DNA from: JAQVEB01 sp028698105
GTDB taxonomy: Bacteria; Bacteroidota; Bacteroidia; Bacteroidales; Dysgonomonadaceae
DNA: 18,396 nt
Assembly: GCA_964293155.1 (NCBI GenBank)
Contig: CAXYYA010000056.1
Span: 1 to 18,396 of the forward strand
Direction: 5' to 3'
Positions within the stretch are counted from its first letter, which is position 1; each line of letters opens with the position of its first letter. The translations under genes and the position numbers were made by a program. Positions 1 to 8,000 of the stretch are shown here, in pieces. The notes beneath the pieces were generated by a model. The model was given only the letters and a program-made list of their open reading frames with translations. It was not told the origin of the DNA and did not search any database.

Positions 1-56
1 GTCTCCCAGTCTCCCAGTCTCCCAGTCTCCCAGTCTCCCAGTCTCCCAGTCTCCCC
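1..56. repeat. 8-bp tandem repeat at window edge
   Basis: The unit gtctccca is repeated six times exactly, with a seventh copy ending in c. The array probably continues to the left of the window. It lies just downstream of the sirtuin stop codon. There is no spacer structure, so it is a simple sequence repeat and not CRISPR. Confidence 0.9.
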
Positions 57-64
57 CTCACATA

Positions 65-754
65 TCACTCTCCGAGCAACAACTGCTTCAACTCTTTCAC
101 CCCTTCCGATGCTCCTTTTTTAATGTGATGAATATCGTACCGGTTTGTGTGCACATCTTTCGGGTCAATCAGGTAAACGGGCACTTTTTTATGCACATAA
201 TCCAACAGCCCGGCGGCGGGATAAACGTTCATGGATGTGCCGATGATGACGAAAATATCGGCTTGCTCCGTAATGCGTGCCGCTTCGGCGATCATGGGGA
301 CGGCCTCGCCGAACCACACCACGTCGGGACGGAGTTGCGAACTTTTTTCACACAAATCGCCAAGATGTATATCGCATTTCTCGGCCGATAGCGGGTAAAT
401 AAGCGAAGGATCGGCAGATGAACGCGCGTTCATCAGTTCGCCATGCAGGTGGATAATATGTGTGCTGCCTGCTTTTTCGTGCAGATTATCAATGTTTTGA
501 GTGATAATGGTAACATCGAAATATTTTTCCAACTCAGCCAATCCTGTATGGCCTCCGTTTGGGTGACATGTTAGCAGTTGTCGCCGGCGTTGGTTATAAA
601 AATCGAGAACCAGCCTGGGGTTGGCGGCAAATCCTTCGGGCGTAGCAACGTCTTCCACGTTATGTTGTTCCCAAAGCCCGTCGGAATCGCGAAAAGTGGA
701 TATGCCGCTTTCGGCGCTCATGCCCGCACCGGTTAAAACTACCAATTTTTTCAT
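65..754 (-). CDS. cobB: Sir2-family NAD-dependent protein deacylase
   Basis: A sirtuin of 229 residues, expected to remove acyl groups from lysines using NAD+ in the cytoplasm. Visible family motifs are GAGMSAESGIS (residues 9-19) and FRDSDGLW (21-28) for NAD binding, TQNIDNLH (85-92), the catalytic histidine in HLHGEL (His104), and the late NAD-binding segment IGTSMNVYPA. Tyr53 and Arg56 in the FYNQRR segment match the YxxR pair that gives E. coli CobB and human SIRT5 a preference for succinyl and malonyl lysine. The usual four zinc cysteines are not present: only Cys127 and Cys135 lie in that region, as I recall for other Bacteroidetes sirtuins. The start ATG is preceded by an A/T-rich stretch without a Shine-Dalgarno site, normal for this phylum. 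It is divergent from rhuM. The family call is firm; substrate preference is inferred. Confidence 0.93.
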   Translation of the reverse strand: MKKLVVLTGAGMSAESGISTFRDSDGLWEQHNVEDVATPEGFAANPRLVLDFYNQRRRQLLTCHPNGGHTGLAELEKYFDVTIITQNIDNLHEKAGSTHIIHLHGELMNARSSADPSLIYPLSAEKCDIHLGDLCEKSSQLRPDVVWFGEAVPMIAEAARITEQADIFVIIGTSMNVYPAAGLLDYVHKKVPVYLIDPKDVHTNRYDIHHIKKGASEGVKELKQLLLGE

Positions 755-847
755 TTTGCAGATTTTTTATATCCCGGGGTATCAGCTTTCATAACATCCT
801 GTTTGTTGATTATGAATCGTTTACTGAAAACCGGCTACTAAATCCAA

Positions 848-855
848 CAAATATA
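848..855 (-). promoter_or_regulatory. Putative -7 box of the cobB promoter
   Basis: On the minus strand this reads TATATTTG, a full match to the Bacteroidetes -7 consensus TAnnTTTG. It lies about 95 bp upstream of the sirtuin start. About 19 bp further upstream is a T-run where a -33 TTTG would sit, so that element is weak. The box abuts the first copy of the 44-bp direct repeat. Confidence 0.55.
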
Positions 856-895
856 GTTTTTTATCATTTAAAAATCGCATATTTCATATTAAAAT
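852..895 (+). repeat. 44-bp direct repeat, left copy
   Basis: This segment recurs at 2371-2414 with a single mismatch (c878 versus a2397). The two copies bracket rhuM and the dispersed repeat. The left copy overlaps the -7 box and the presumed -33 region of the leftward cobB promoter. Confidence 0.9.
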
Positions 896-933
896 TATAA
901 TTTTACGTAATTGAAGAAATAAAGCGAATCTTT

Positions 934-1944
934 ATGGCAGATTTAGATGCAATACAATCAGACAGTAATTTTCTACTATATCAATCCGATGATGGAAAAT
1001 TAAGAATTGAGGTTAGATTACAGGACGAGACCGTTTGGCTTACACAAAATGCAATGATGGAGCTTTTTGAGTCCTCAAAATCAAATATCAGCGAACACAT
1101 TAAACACGTTTTCGAAGAAGGCGAATTAACAGAAAAAGCAGTTGTTCGGAATTTCCGAACAACTGCTTCAGATGGAAAGATGTACGATGTAAAGCATTAC
1201 AATTTAGATGTCATCATTTCTGTTGGTTATAGGGTGAAATCACAAAGAGGTACTCAATTTAGAATTTGGGCTACCGAACGGCTCCGTGAATATTTGATCA
1301 AAGGTTTTACGATGAATGATGAGTTGTTCAAACAAGGAGGCGGATACTTTGAAGAATTGCTCAATCGCATTCGCGACATTCGGTCTTCCGAGAAAGTTTT
1401 TTATAGGAAGGTGTTAGAAATATATGCAACAAGCATTGATTATGACCCGCAAGCGTCGGTAACGCAATTATTTTTTCAAACCGTTCAAAATAAGTTGCAT
1501 TGGGCTGCACACGGACATACGGCTGCAGAAATTATTTATCAGCGCGCTAACTCGTCGCAACCTTTTATGGGATTAACTACTTTTAAAGGTAAAAAACCTG
1601 TAAAACAAGAAATTTCTATTGCCAAAAATTACCTGAATCAAGAGGAGTTGAGCGTTTTAAATCGGTTGGTTTCGGCTTATCTTGATATTGCTGAAGTGAA
1701 TGCTATGCAGCGAAAGCCAATGTATATGAGAGACTGGATTAATGTATTGGACGGTTTTATTAAAATGAGCCGTCAGCAAATCCTAACGGACTCGGGAATG
1801 GTTTCGGCAGAGCTGGCAAGTAAAAAAGCATTGCTTGAATATGAAAGGTATAAAAAGAAAACAGCGAATGATCTTTCGATTGTTGAACAGCAATTCATTC
1901 AAAGCATCGAGCAGGCAAATAAAAAATTAAAATCATCAAAATAA
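934..1944 (+). CDS. rhuM: RhuM-family protein (virulence_RhuM domain)
   Basis: A protein of 336 residues, about the usual length for the RhuM family, named from Salmonella pathogenicity island 3. Recognisable segments are VRLQDETVWLTQNAMMELF (28-46), SNISEHIKHVFEEGEL, NFRTTASDGK, YDVKHYNLDVIISVGYRV and the long helical C-terminal half. The N-terminal part looks like the helix-turn-helix of phage antirepressor or KilA-N-like proteins, so nucleic-acid binding is plausible. The biochemical function of RhuM is not established; homologues are often found in accessory or defence-related regions, so it should not be called a virulence factor from this sequence alone. The ATG follows an A/T-rich leader. 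No obvious terminator follows; a palindromic dispersed repeat starts about 20 bp downstream. The gene lies between 44-bp direct repeats, suggesting acquisition as a block. Confidence 0.9.
   Translation: MADLDAIQSDSNFLLYQSDDGKLRIEVRLQDETVWLTQNAMMELFESSKSNISEHIKHVFEEGELTEKAVVRNFRTTASDGKMYDVKHYNLDVIISVGYRVKSQRGTQFRIWATERLREYLIKGFTMNDELFKQGGGYFEELLNRIRDIRSSEKVFYRKVLEIYATSIDYDPQASVTQLFFQTVQNKLHWAAHGHTAAEIIYQRANSSQPFMGLTTFKGKKPVKQEISIAKNYLNQEELSVLNRLVSAYLDIAEVNAMQRKPMYMRDWINVLDGFIKMSRQQILTDSGMVSAELASKKALLEYERYKKKTANDLSIVEQQFIQSIEQANKKLKSSK
1136..1168. repeat. Perfect 15-bp-arm palindrome inside rhuM
   Basis: Arms 1136-1150 and 1154-1168 are perfectly complementary around a 3-nt centre (att). The element lies within codons 68-79 of rhuM, encoding part of the conserved VVRNFRTTA stretch. 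It could form an mRNA hairpin or serve as a dyad binding site. Confidence 0.9.
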
Positions 1945-1963
1945 CAGCAAAAATAAGAATGCA

Positions 1964-2341
1964 TAAGTATCGGACAGAATTTAGTTGTTATTATTGATTG
2001 GAATAAGTTGAATGAATATGAGCCCGCAATCCTCTCTTGGCCTCACCACCAACCCCTCTCCAGCCTCACCTGCCCGTTGGGCATCCTCTCCAAAAGAGAG
2101 GAAAATACGAAAAGAGTTTTTGGGGGAGCACGTGCTCAGAAACATCGAAGTTCGCCAAAGTCTCTCCAACTAATGTTCGACCTATTTCTCTCTCCTTTTG
2201 GAGAGAGTACCCGCAGGGGGAGAGAGGCTGGGGAGTCTCGATAGCTATCGGGATAGAGAGGGGCCTGGGACAATTATGGGCTGTATCATCACCTTTTGTG
2301 AGAACAGCAACTAATAACTTAACCTAATTTGGACTCGTTAC
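1964..2341. repeat. Dispersed palindrome-rich repeat, copy A
   Basis: The first 60 or so bases, from taagtatcgg, match 17199 onward almost exactly, and the last 60, ending at actcgttac, match the end of copy B (17489). The middle differs in length and sequence but is built from the same kind of CT/AG-rich inverted repeats. Examples are 2085-2101 (cctctc/gagagg), 2188-2207 (8-bp arms around tttt) and the 12-bp palindrome cgatagctatcg at 2239-2250. Short open frames here are not convincing genes. The element looks like a non-autonomous intergenic repeat and carries no transposase. Confidence 0.8.
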
Positions 2342-2370
2342 TTATTTTATGAACGTGCAAATCTGCGATG

Positions 2371-2414
2371 TATAGTTTTTTATCATTTAAAAATCGAATA
2401 TTTCATATTAAAAT
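2371..2414 (+). repeat. 44-bp direct repeat, right copy
   Basis: This is the second copy of the segment at 852-895, with one mismatch. It ends two bases before the -7 box of the FKBP promoter, so it supplies the upstream part of that promoter. Confidence 0.9.
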
Positions 2415-2416
2415 CG

Positions 2417-2424
2417 TATTTTTG
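2417..2424 (+). promoter_or_regulatory. Putative -7 box of the FKBP operon promoter
   Basis: TATTTTTG fits the Bacteroidetes -7 consensus TAnnTTTG, about 88 bp before the preferred start at 2512. The -33 region is A/T-rich without a clean TTTG. Confidence 0.55.
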
Positions 2425-2511
2425 CAACCGAATTTTCAAAAGCTCAGTTTTTTATATTGAGTGAACTATAAATCAATCGGTCATCAGATACCGGCAAAAG
2501 AAAAAAGTTAC

Positions 2512-3096
2512 ATGGATAAATTAAGTTACGCGTTAGGAATGAGTATGGCATCGAGTTTGGTGCAATCGGGATTAAGAGAGTTGGACGTGGATTCGTTTGT
2601 GAAAGCATTTACGGAAATTATGGGCAACGAGGCCCTTTCGATGTCTCCGCAGGAAGCAAATCAAATCATTGAAGAATATTTTAGCAAAAAACAGGGCGAA
2701 ATGCTGGAAAAGAATTTGGAAGCCGGACAGGCCTTTTTACAGGAAAATAAGAAAAAAGAAGGTGTAGTTGCTTTGCCGAGCGGTTTGCAATACGAAATTC
2801 TGAAACAAGGAACCGGCGCTAAACCGAAAGCTACCGACAAAGTAAAATGCCACTACCACGGAACACTGATAGATGGCACGGTTTTTGATAGTTCCATACA
2901 GCGGGGACAGCCCGCCGTATTCGGTGTAAATCAGGTGATAAAAGGATGGGTTGAGGCTCTACAGTTGATGCCCGTAGGTTCAAAATGGCGCTTGTACGTT
3001 CCTTCGGAACTGGCTTATGGACAGCAGGGAGCAGGGAACAGCATTCAACCGAATTCGGCGCTCATTTTCGATGTTGAACTGTTGGGAATCGAGTAA
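2512..3096 (+). CDS. FKBP-type peptidyl-prolyl cis-trans isomerase, no signal peptide
   Basis: A protein of 194 residues that should catalyse proline cis-trans isomerisation. It has a helical FKBP_N-like region (1-80) and a C-terminal FKBP domain (about 107-194), the Mip/FklB arrangement. Ligand-pocket residues known from FKBP12 are visible: Tyr115, Phe125-Asp126, Phe137, Val142-Ile143, Trp146, Tyr169 and Phe186. The frame can be extended to a GTG at 2461, but the ATG at 2512 gives MDKLSYALG, the usual start of Bacteroidales homologues as I remember them, so I chose it. No signal peptide is visible, so it is probably cytoplasmic. A 52-bp gap without a terminator (it holds a 14-bp A/T palindrome at 3125-3138) separates it from a paralogue, and the two are probably co-transcribed. 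Confidence 0.92.
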   Translation: MDKLSYALGMSMASSLVQSGLRELDVDSFVKAFTEIMGNEALSMSPQEANQIIEEYFSKKQGEMLEKNLEAGQAFLQENKKKEGVVALPSGLQYEILKQGTGAKPKATDKVKCHYHGTLIDGTVFDSSIQRGQPAVFGVNQVIKGWVEALQLMPVGSKWRLYVPSELAYGQQGAGNSIQPNSALIFDVELLGIE

Positions 3097-3148
3097 ATTG
3101 AAATTTATAAGGACATAAACAACATATTATTAATAATACGATTTAAAA

Positions 3149-4165
3149 ATGAAAAGAAAAAGTTTTTATGCACTCAGTGCACTTGCCGTATGTGGGTTAC
3201 TCCTTGTGTCTTGCAATGCAGGAACGCCCAAAGCATCGTTGAAAACTCCCGTTGACAGCCTTTCTTACGCTTATGGCGTGAATTTGGCCGATCAGGGTTT
3301 AATGCAATATTTGGAACAAGCCGGTGTGATACAAAATTCATCGAACATCGAGTACGAATATCAAATGAAGATAGCGGCTGCCACAGATTCGCTCCAGAAA
3401 CAAAGCTTGCAAAAAGAGATGAATGCCAAAATGGACTCGTTGAACAAAGTAAACGGCCCGAAACTTAACGAATTTATCAAAGGGTTGCAGGAAGCGTTGA
3501 AAGCGGGTGATGAAAAATCGGCCTACATTCAGGGTTTGGGAATCGGACAACAAATTTCGAAACAAATGCTGCCGCAATTCAACCAACTGATCTTTGCAGG
3601 TGACTCCACAAAAAAGATCAACACCGATCAATTGGTTGCAGGACTTGTGGGTACATTGAAAAATCAAAGCCTCGCAATTGATAAAATGACTGCAGGCACC
3701 TACGTGCAAAGCGAAGTGGAAAAAGCGCAAGCCAAAGAACAAGCTAAACAGGAAGAAGACCTCAAGGTGCAATACAAAGATTCCATCGCCGCAGGCGAAA
3801 AATTCCTTGCCGACAACGCAAAACGCGAAGGCGTGGTTACGTTGCCCAGCGGTTTGCAATACGAAGTGTTGAGAAAAGGTACAGGCCCGGTGCCGAGTGA
3901 TACCGATCGCGTAAAAGTGAATTATCACGGAACGCTCATCAACGGAACCGTTTTCGATAGCAGCGTTCAACGCGGCGAACCGGCAGTTTTCGGTGTTACG
4001 CAAGTTATTCCGGGATGGACCGAAGCCTTAAAACTGATGCCTGTCGGCTCCAAGTGGCGGCTCTATGTACCTTACAACCTGGCTTACGGTGCGCAGGACA
4101 GGGGAACGATCAAACCATTCTCCACACTTATCTTCGATGTGGATTTACTCGGTATAGAAAAATAA
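3149..4165 (+). CDS. FKBP-type peptidyl-prolyl isomerase lipoprotein (FkpA-like)
   Basis: A protein of 338 residues with a lipoprotein signal: basic start, hydrophobic stretch and the lipobox LVSC with Cys22. Residues after Cys22 (NAGTPK) lack the acidic surface-export signal of Bacteroidetes lipoproteins, so it more likely faces the periplasm. Residues 35-215 are helical and probably dimerise, as in FkpA and Mip, with a charged KAQAKEQAKQEED stretch near 192-204. The FKBP domain spans about 250-338, with Tyr259, Phe269-Asp270, Phe281, Val286-Ile287, Trp290, Tyr313 and Phe329 at the pocket positions. The catalytic domain closely resembles that of the upstream gene, pointing to duplication plus acquisition of an export signal. 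Likely role: folding of exported proteins. A strong terminator follows. Confidence 0.93.
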   Translation: MKRKSFYALSALAVCGLLLVSCNAGTPKASLKTPVDSLSYAYGVNLADQGLMQYLEQAGVIQNSSNIEYEYQMKIAAATDSLQKQSLQKEMNAKMDSLNKVNGPKLNEFIKGLQEALKAGDEKSAYIQGLGIGQQISKQMLPQFNQLIFAGDSTKKINTDQLVAGLVGTLKNQSLAIDKMTAGTYVQSEVEKAQAKEQAKQEEDLKVQYKDSIAAGEKFLADNAKREGVVTLPSGLQYEVLRKGTGPVPSDTDRVKVNYHGTLINGTVFDSSVQRGEPAVFGVTQVIPGWTEALKLMPVGSKWRLYVPYNLAYGAQDRGTIKPFSTLIFDVDLLGIEK

Positions 4166-4190
4166 TAACCTCCGTTTCGTTTGGAACGAT

Positions 4191-4227
4191 AAAAAAGGAT
4201 TTTGCGTTTTCGCAAAATCCTTTTTTT
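4191..4227 (+). terminator. Rho-independent terminator after the FKBP genes
   Basis: Arms 4191-4206 and 4211-4226 are perfectly complementary over 16 bp around a tttt loop, and the second arm ends in a T-run. The matching A-run on the other side could make it work in both directions. Confidence 0.93.
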
Positions 4228-4272
4228 GGTTCGCCCAGCACGAACATGCTCTAATCGGTGCAAATCCGTAAC

Positions 4273-4482
4273 CTCCGCTCGCGCGAGTTTCTAACTCGTG
4301 TGTCGCGTAGCGAAAAATAAACAGGCACACGTTTAAATATGCAAGGGCGTAAATCGTATTTATTACATATCGTAAATATGAATATTGTTTGGTAAATCGC
4401 TCGATAATAAACTTTTTTTCCATAGAAGATAGTTAAAAACGGCATTAGTTGCTATAATTTTGCAATTTTATTTCTTTTTGTA
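4273..4482 (+). repeat. 231-bp-period tandem duplication, first copy
   Basis: The first 187 bases are identical to 4504-4690, and only two substitutions occur in the next 23. The copy opens with a hairpin element (4276-4312): an outer stem cgctcgcg/cgcg-t-agcg and an inner stem cgagtt/aactcg around tct. The unit ends with TATCTTTG (4496-4503), which matches the -7 consensus but has no well-spaced -33. Reverse-strand frames of 60-90 codons through the unit are most likely fortuitous. Confidence 0.92.
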
Positions 4483-4503
4483 TTTCTATTTGTGTTATCT
4501 TTG

Positions 4504-4713
4504 CTCCGCTCGCGCGAGTTTCTAACTCGTGTGTCGCGTAGCGAAAAATAAACAGGCACACGTTTAAATATGCAAGGGCGTAAATCGTATTTATTACATA
4601 TCGTAAATATGAATATTGTTTGGTAAATCGCTCGATAATAAACTTTTTTTCCATAGAAGATAGTTAAAAACGGCATTAGTTGCTATAATTCTGCAATTTT
4701 CTTTCTTTTTGTA
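4504..4713 (+). repeat. 231-bp-period tandem duplication, second copy
   Basis: This copy starts exactly 231 bp after the first and carries the same hairpin at 4507-4543. It too ends with TATCTTTG (4726-4733), after a more diverged tail. From 4734 to about 4900 I see only A/T-rich sequence without a clear feature. Confidence 0.92.
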
Positions 4714-4900
4714 ATTTTATTATTTTATCTTTGTATCCGTTTTAGGTGTTCAAGAACAACCGATCCGTGTTTTATTATTTGTTAAAATACGCGTTTTGCT
4801 GTAGCAGTATATTGATGCAGAATGAAATAAAGTGTAAAAATACTATTTATTCTATAAGGAAATAACAGGCGTAAAGTAAAAAAAAAGTGTGATTATTTAG

Positions 4901-4929
4901 TTGGAGTAAAAAAATTTAATATATATTTG
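4901..4929 (+). promoter_or_regulatory. Promoter of the first SusC/SusD operon
   Basis: TTG at 4901-4903, an 18-bp spacer and TATATTTG at 4922-4929 fit the Bacteroidetes -33/-7 promoter pattern. Transcription would start a few bases after 4929, giving a leader of about 160 nt. The second SusC gene has a related promoter and a shared 11-nt motif, gttaatcgctt, 27 nt downstream here and 25 nt downstream there. Confidence 0.75.
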
Positions 4930-4983
4930 CGAATGAAAAAACTTTTTATCAATCCGTTAATCGCTTATAAATGATAAACCATA

Positions 4984-5040
4984 GGATAAATCCGAATCAG
5001 AAAACAATTCGTTATGTATTTGATTATCCAATGTTTTTTT
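4984..5040 (+). promoter_or_regulatory. Leader hairpin followed by a T-run (possible attenuator)
   Basis: An outer stem pairs 4984-4992 with 5022-5029 (one bulged a) and encloses an inner hairpin, cgaat (4993-4997) with attcg (5007-5011). Seven T residues follow at 5034-5040. It lies between the promoter and the susC start, so it could act as a weak terminator or attenuator. The stems are A/T-rich, so this is tentative. Confidence 0.35.
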
Positions 5041-5098
5041 ATTTTGTTTTTAAAGTGAATTGAAATTTATAATAGTGTTTAATTTAAAAGTAGAGTTT

Positions 5099-8000
5099 AT
5101 GAAAAGAAAACTAACCATGTTTTTAGCCCTTTTCCTTATGGGAATTGGGATTGTGATGGCTCAGACACAAGTACGCGGTACCATTGTGGATGAAGCCGGG
5201 ATACCGATAATTGGCGCTACGGTGCAGGTAAAAGGAACTGCACAAGGAACGATAACGGATCTTGACGGACGTTTTTCGCTATCAGCTCCAGCCAACGGTA
5301 CGCTTGTGATTTCCTACGTTGGATTAAAGACGCAGGAAGTGCCTGTACGTGCGACCGTAAATGTTACGCTTTTACCGGATACGGAGTTGCTGGATGAAGT
5401 CGTGGTGACCGCATTAGGGATCAGCCGTGAGAAAAAGTCGCTTGGTTATTCTGTCGCTGAGGTAAGTGCTGACGAGATGATTAAATCTCGCGGAGGAGTC
5501 GCCAATCCTATAAACTCGTTGGTTGGGAAGGTGTCCGGATTACAGATTACTGGTTCATCTGGAAATATTGGTGGTTCATCAAAGATTCTGATAAGAGGTG
5601 CCAAATCCATTTCCGGTAATAACCAGCCATTATTCGTTATTGACGGAGTTCCCATTGAAGGAACGGATTATAATACCACAAATGCTGCCCGAGGCGGTGG
5701 AGGATATGACTACGGTAATTTAATTCAGGACATTAACCCGGATGATATCGAATCAATTTCAGTATTAAAAGGGCCAAATGCATCGGCATTATACGGATCA
5801 CGCGCAACCAATGGCGTTGTAATGATAGTTACCAAGAAAGGTGCCAGTCAAAAAGGACTGGGAATTACGTTTAATACGGGTATCGGTTTTGAGAAAGTAA
5901 ACAAATTACCCGTGATGCAAACGAAATACGGCGGTGGATATTCGTTTACCCCCGAAACTATTAATGGGGTTGAATATAATACCATGGATTATGGCATTGA
6001 TGAAAGTTGGGGCCCTGCTTACGATGGCTCACAATACCTTTCGTGGTACGATTTAGCCAAGTGGGAAGATGCAGGAAAAGTTGGTAATCCCACAACAAGT
6101 ACTTGGCAAACTCCAGCCAACGATATTGACAAATTTTTTGAAACGGGTATTAGTCTTACAAATAATATCAGTATATCAAAAGCCAATGACAATACGGCTT
6201 TCAGAGTTTCTTACACCAATATGTCGTTAAAAGGATACATGCCGAATAGCAAATTACAAAAGAATTCTTTCAACACGAGCGGCTCAATTAAATTGATTGA
6301 TAAATACGAGCTTTTTTCGAATATTACCTATTTGAATCAGGCAACAACCGGACGTCCTGAAACTGGTTATGGAGACAACAACGTCATGCAAAAATTCATA
6401 CAATGGGGACAACGCCAGTTAGATATGAAAGAGCTTAAATCGTTGTATAAATATAACGATGGGACTCAAGCCGTGTGGAACAGGAACAGTTGGGACGATC
6501 CAACACCCGCTTATTCCAATAATCCGTATTGGTCACGCTACATGAACTACCAAAACGATACGCGTAACAGGTTATATGGAAATGCCGGTATTAAAGCATA
6601 CATTCTCAAAAACTTGAGTGCTCAGTTCAAAACAAGTCTGGACTTTTTTAGTGACAAACAATTCGAGAGGAATGCAGTATATTCGCAAGAAGAATCTCGA
6701 TTTGCTGAATATCATAGGCAGCAGTATGAACTCAATAATGAGTTGTTACTACAATATTTCACAAATTTAAACGAAGACCTGTCCTGGAATTTAAATGTGG
6801 GCGGAAACACGATGTTTCGCAACTATCAGCGTTTAGAAGGTTATTCTGTTTCAGGCTTGGTATTACCCGAATTTTATAACTTATCAAATTCAAAAAGTCC
6901 GGCCAAGTCAGAAGACTTCACCAGCGAAAAAACAATTAATAGTTTGTTCGCTAGTACGACTCTAGGTTATAGATCCATGGCATACCTCGACGGAACAATT
7001 CGTAATGATTGGTCTTCTAGTTTAAACGGCAAAGGATATCTTTACTATTCGTTAACGGGTAGTTTAATCCTTTCTGAACTAATGAAGCAAGATTGGTTAA
7101 CCTTCTCAAAACTTCGTTTAGGCTATGCTAAAGTTGGTGGAGATACCGATCCATACCGCATGTATGATTCCTATTCTTTTTATACAAGCCTCGATCAAAA
7201 CCATGCGTATTTGTTGCCGTTGACTAAAAATAATATCAATTTAAAACCTGAGCAAACACATTCCTATGAAGCAGGTCTGGAGGCGCGCTTTCTTGATAGT
7301 AGAGTAGGTTTTGACTTCACCATATATAAAAGTATTACCAAAGATCAGATTATGCCGTTGTCACTAACCGGTGCCAGTGGCTATACCTCGACAATTATCA
7401 ATGCCGGACAGATGAATAATCAGGGATTTGAATTGAAGCTCGATTTTATTCCTGTTAGAACATCCGATTTTGAATGGGACGCAACTATTACTATGGCAAG
7501 CAATAAAAATAAAGTGGTTGATCTGATTGAAGGTGTGGACTACTACCGTATCGTAAACGCTCCTTTTAAAGTAGAAATTGGCGCTTACAAGGATCAAGAA
7601 TACGGAGTTATAATGGGTACGGATTTCGTATATGACGATAATGGTAACAAAGTAGTGAACGCTAACGGGCTTTACGCATCTACTAGTGGAAATGTACCAT
7701 TGGGTAGCGTATATCCAAATTTAACGGGAGGCTTCCTTAATACGTTCCGCTATAAAAATCTAAGCCTTAGTGTTTTATTTGACGGACAAAAAGGTGGTAA
7801 ATTTTTCTCGACATCTTACATGTGGGGTATGTATTCCGGCATGCTTGATGAAACCGCAGATAATAATGAACTTGGTATTCCCAAACGTAACGACCCCGGA
7901 GAAAATGGAGGGGTATTGTTACCGGGAGTTTTTGCGGATGGTAAGCCAAACGATGTTAGAGTTGATGCAGAAACATGGGCCAGCAGTTTATATTCAGGCC

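Noticed and set aside
2008..2327. Small forward frames inside dispersed repeat copy A
   Set aside because: They are made of palindromic repeat sequence and are not kept in copy B.
2461..2511. GTG start extending the first FKBP by 17 residues
   Set aside because: The internal ATG gives the usual family N-terminus; the extra residues carry no signal and lie close to the promoter.
3338..4003. Long reverse-strand open frame across the FKBP lipoprotein gene
   Set aside because: It is a shadow of a confidently identified gene, with an unlikely Cys/His/Phe-rich composition and no family motif.
4254..4272. ggtgcaaatccg, similar to part of a cobalamin riboswitch
   Set aside because: Only one short piece matches; the rest of the conserved core is absent, and it directly precedes the tandem repeat.
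4145..4676. Reverse-strand small frames containing ATHELETRAS in each tandem unit
   Set aside because: They arise from the hairpin repeat and duplicate with it; the first runs into the terminator and the end of the FKBP gene, and no promoter fits.
5060..5098. TTG start extending the first SusC by 13 residues
   Set aside because: The ATG at 5099 gives a normal signal peptide and a start context shared with the other susC.
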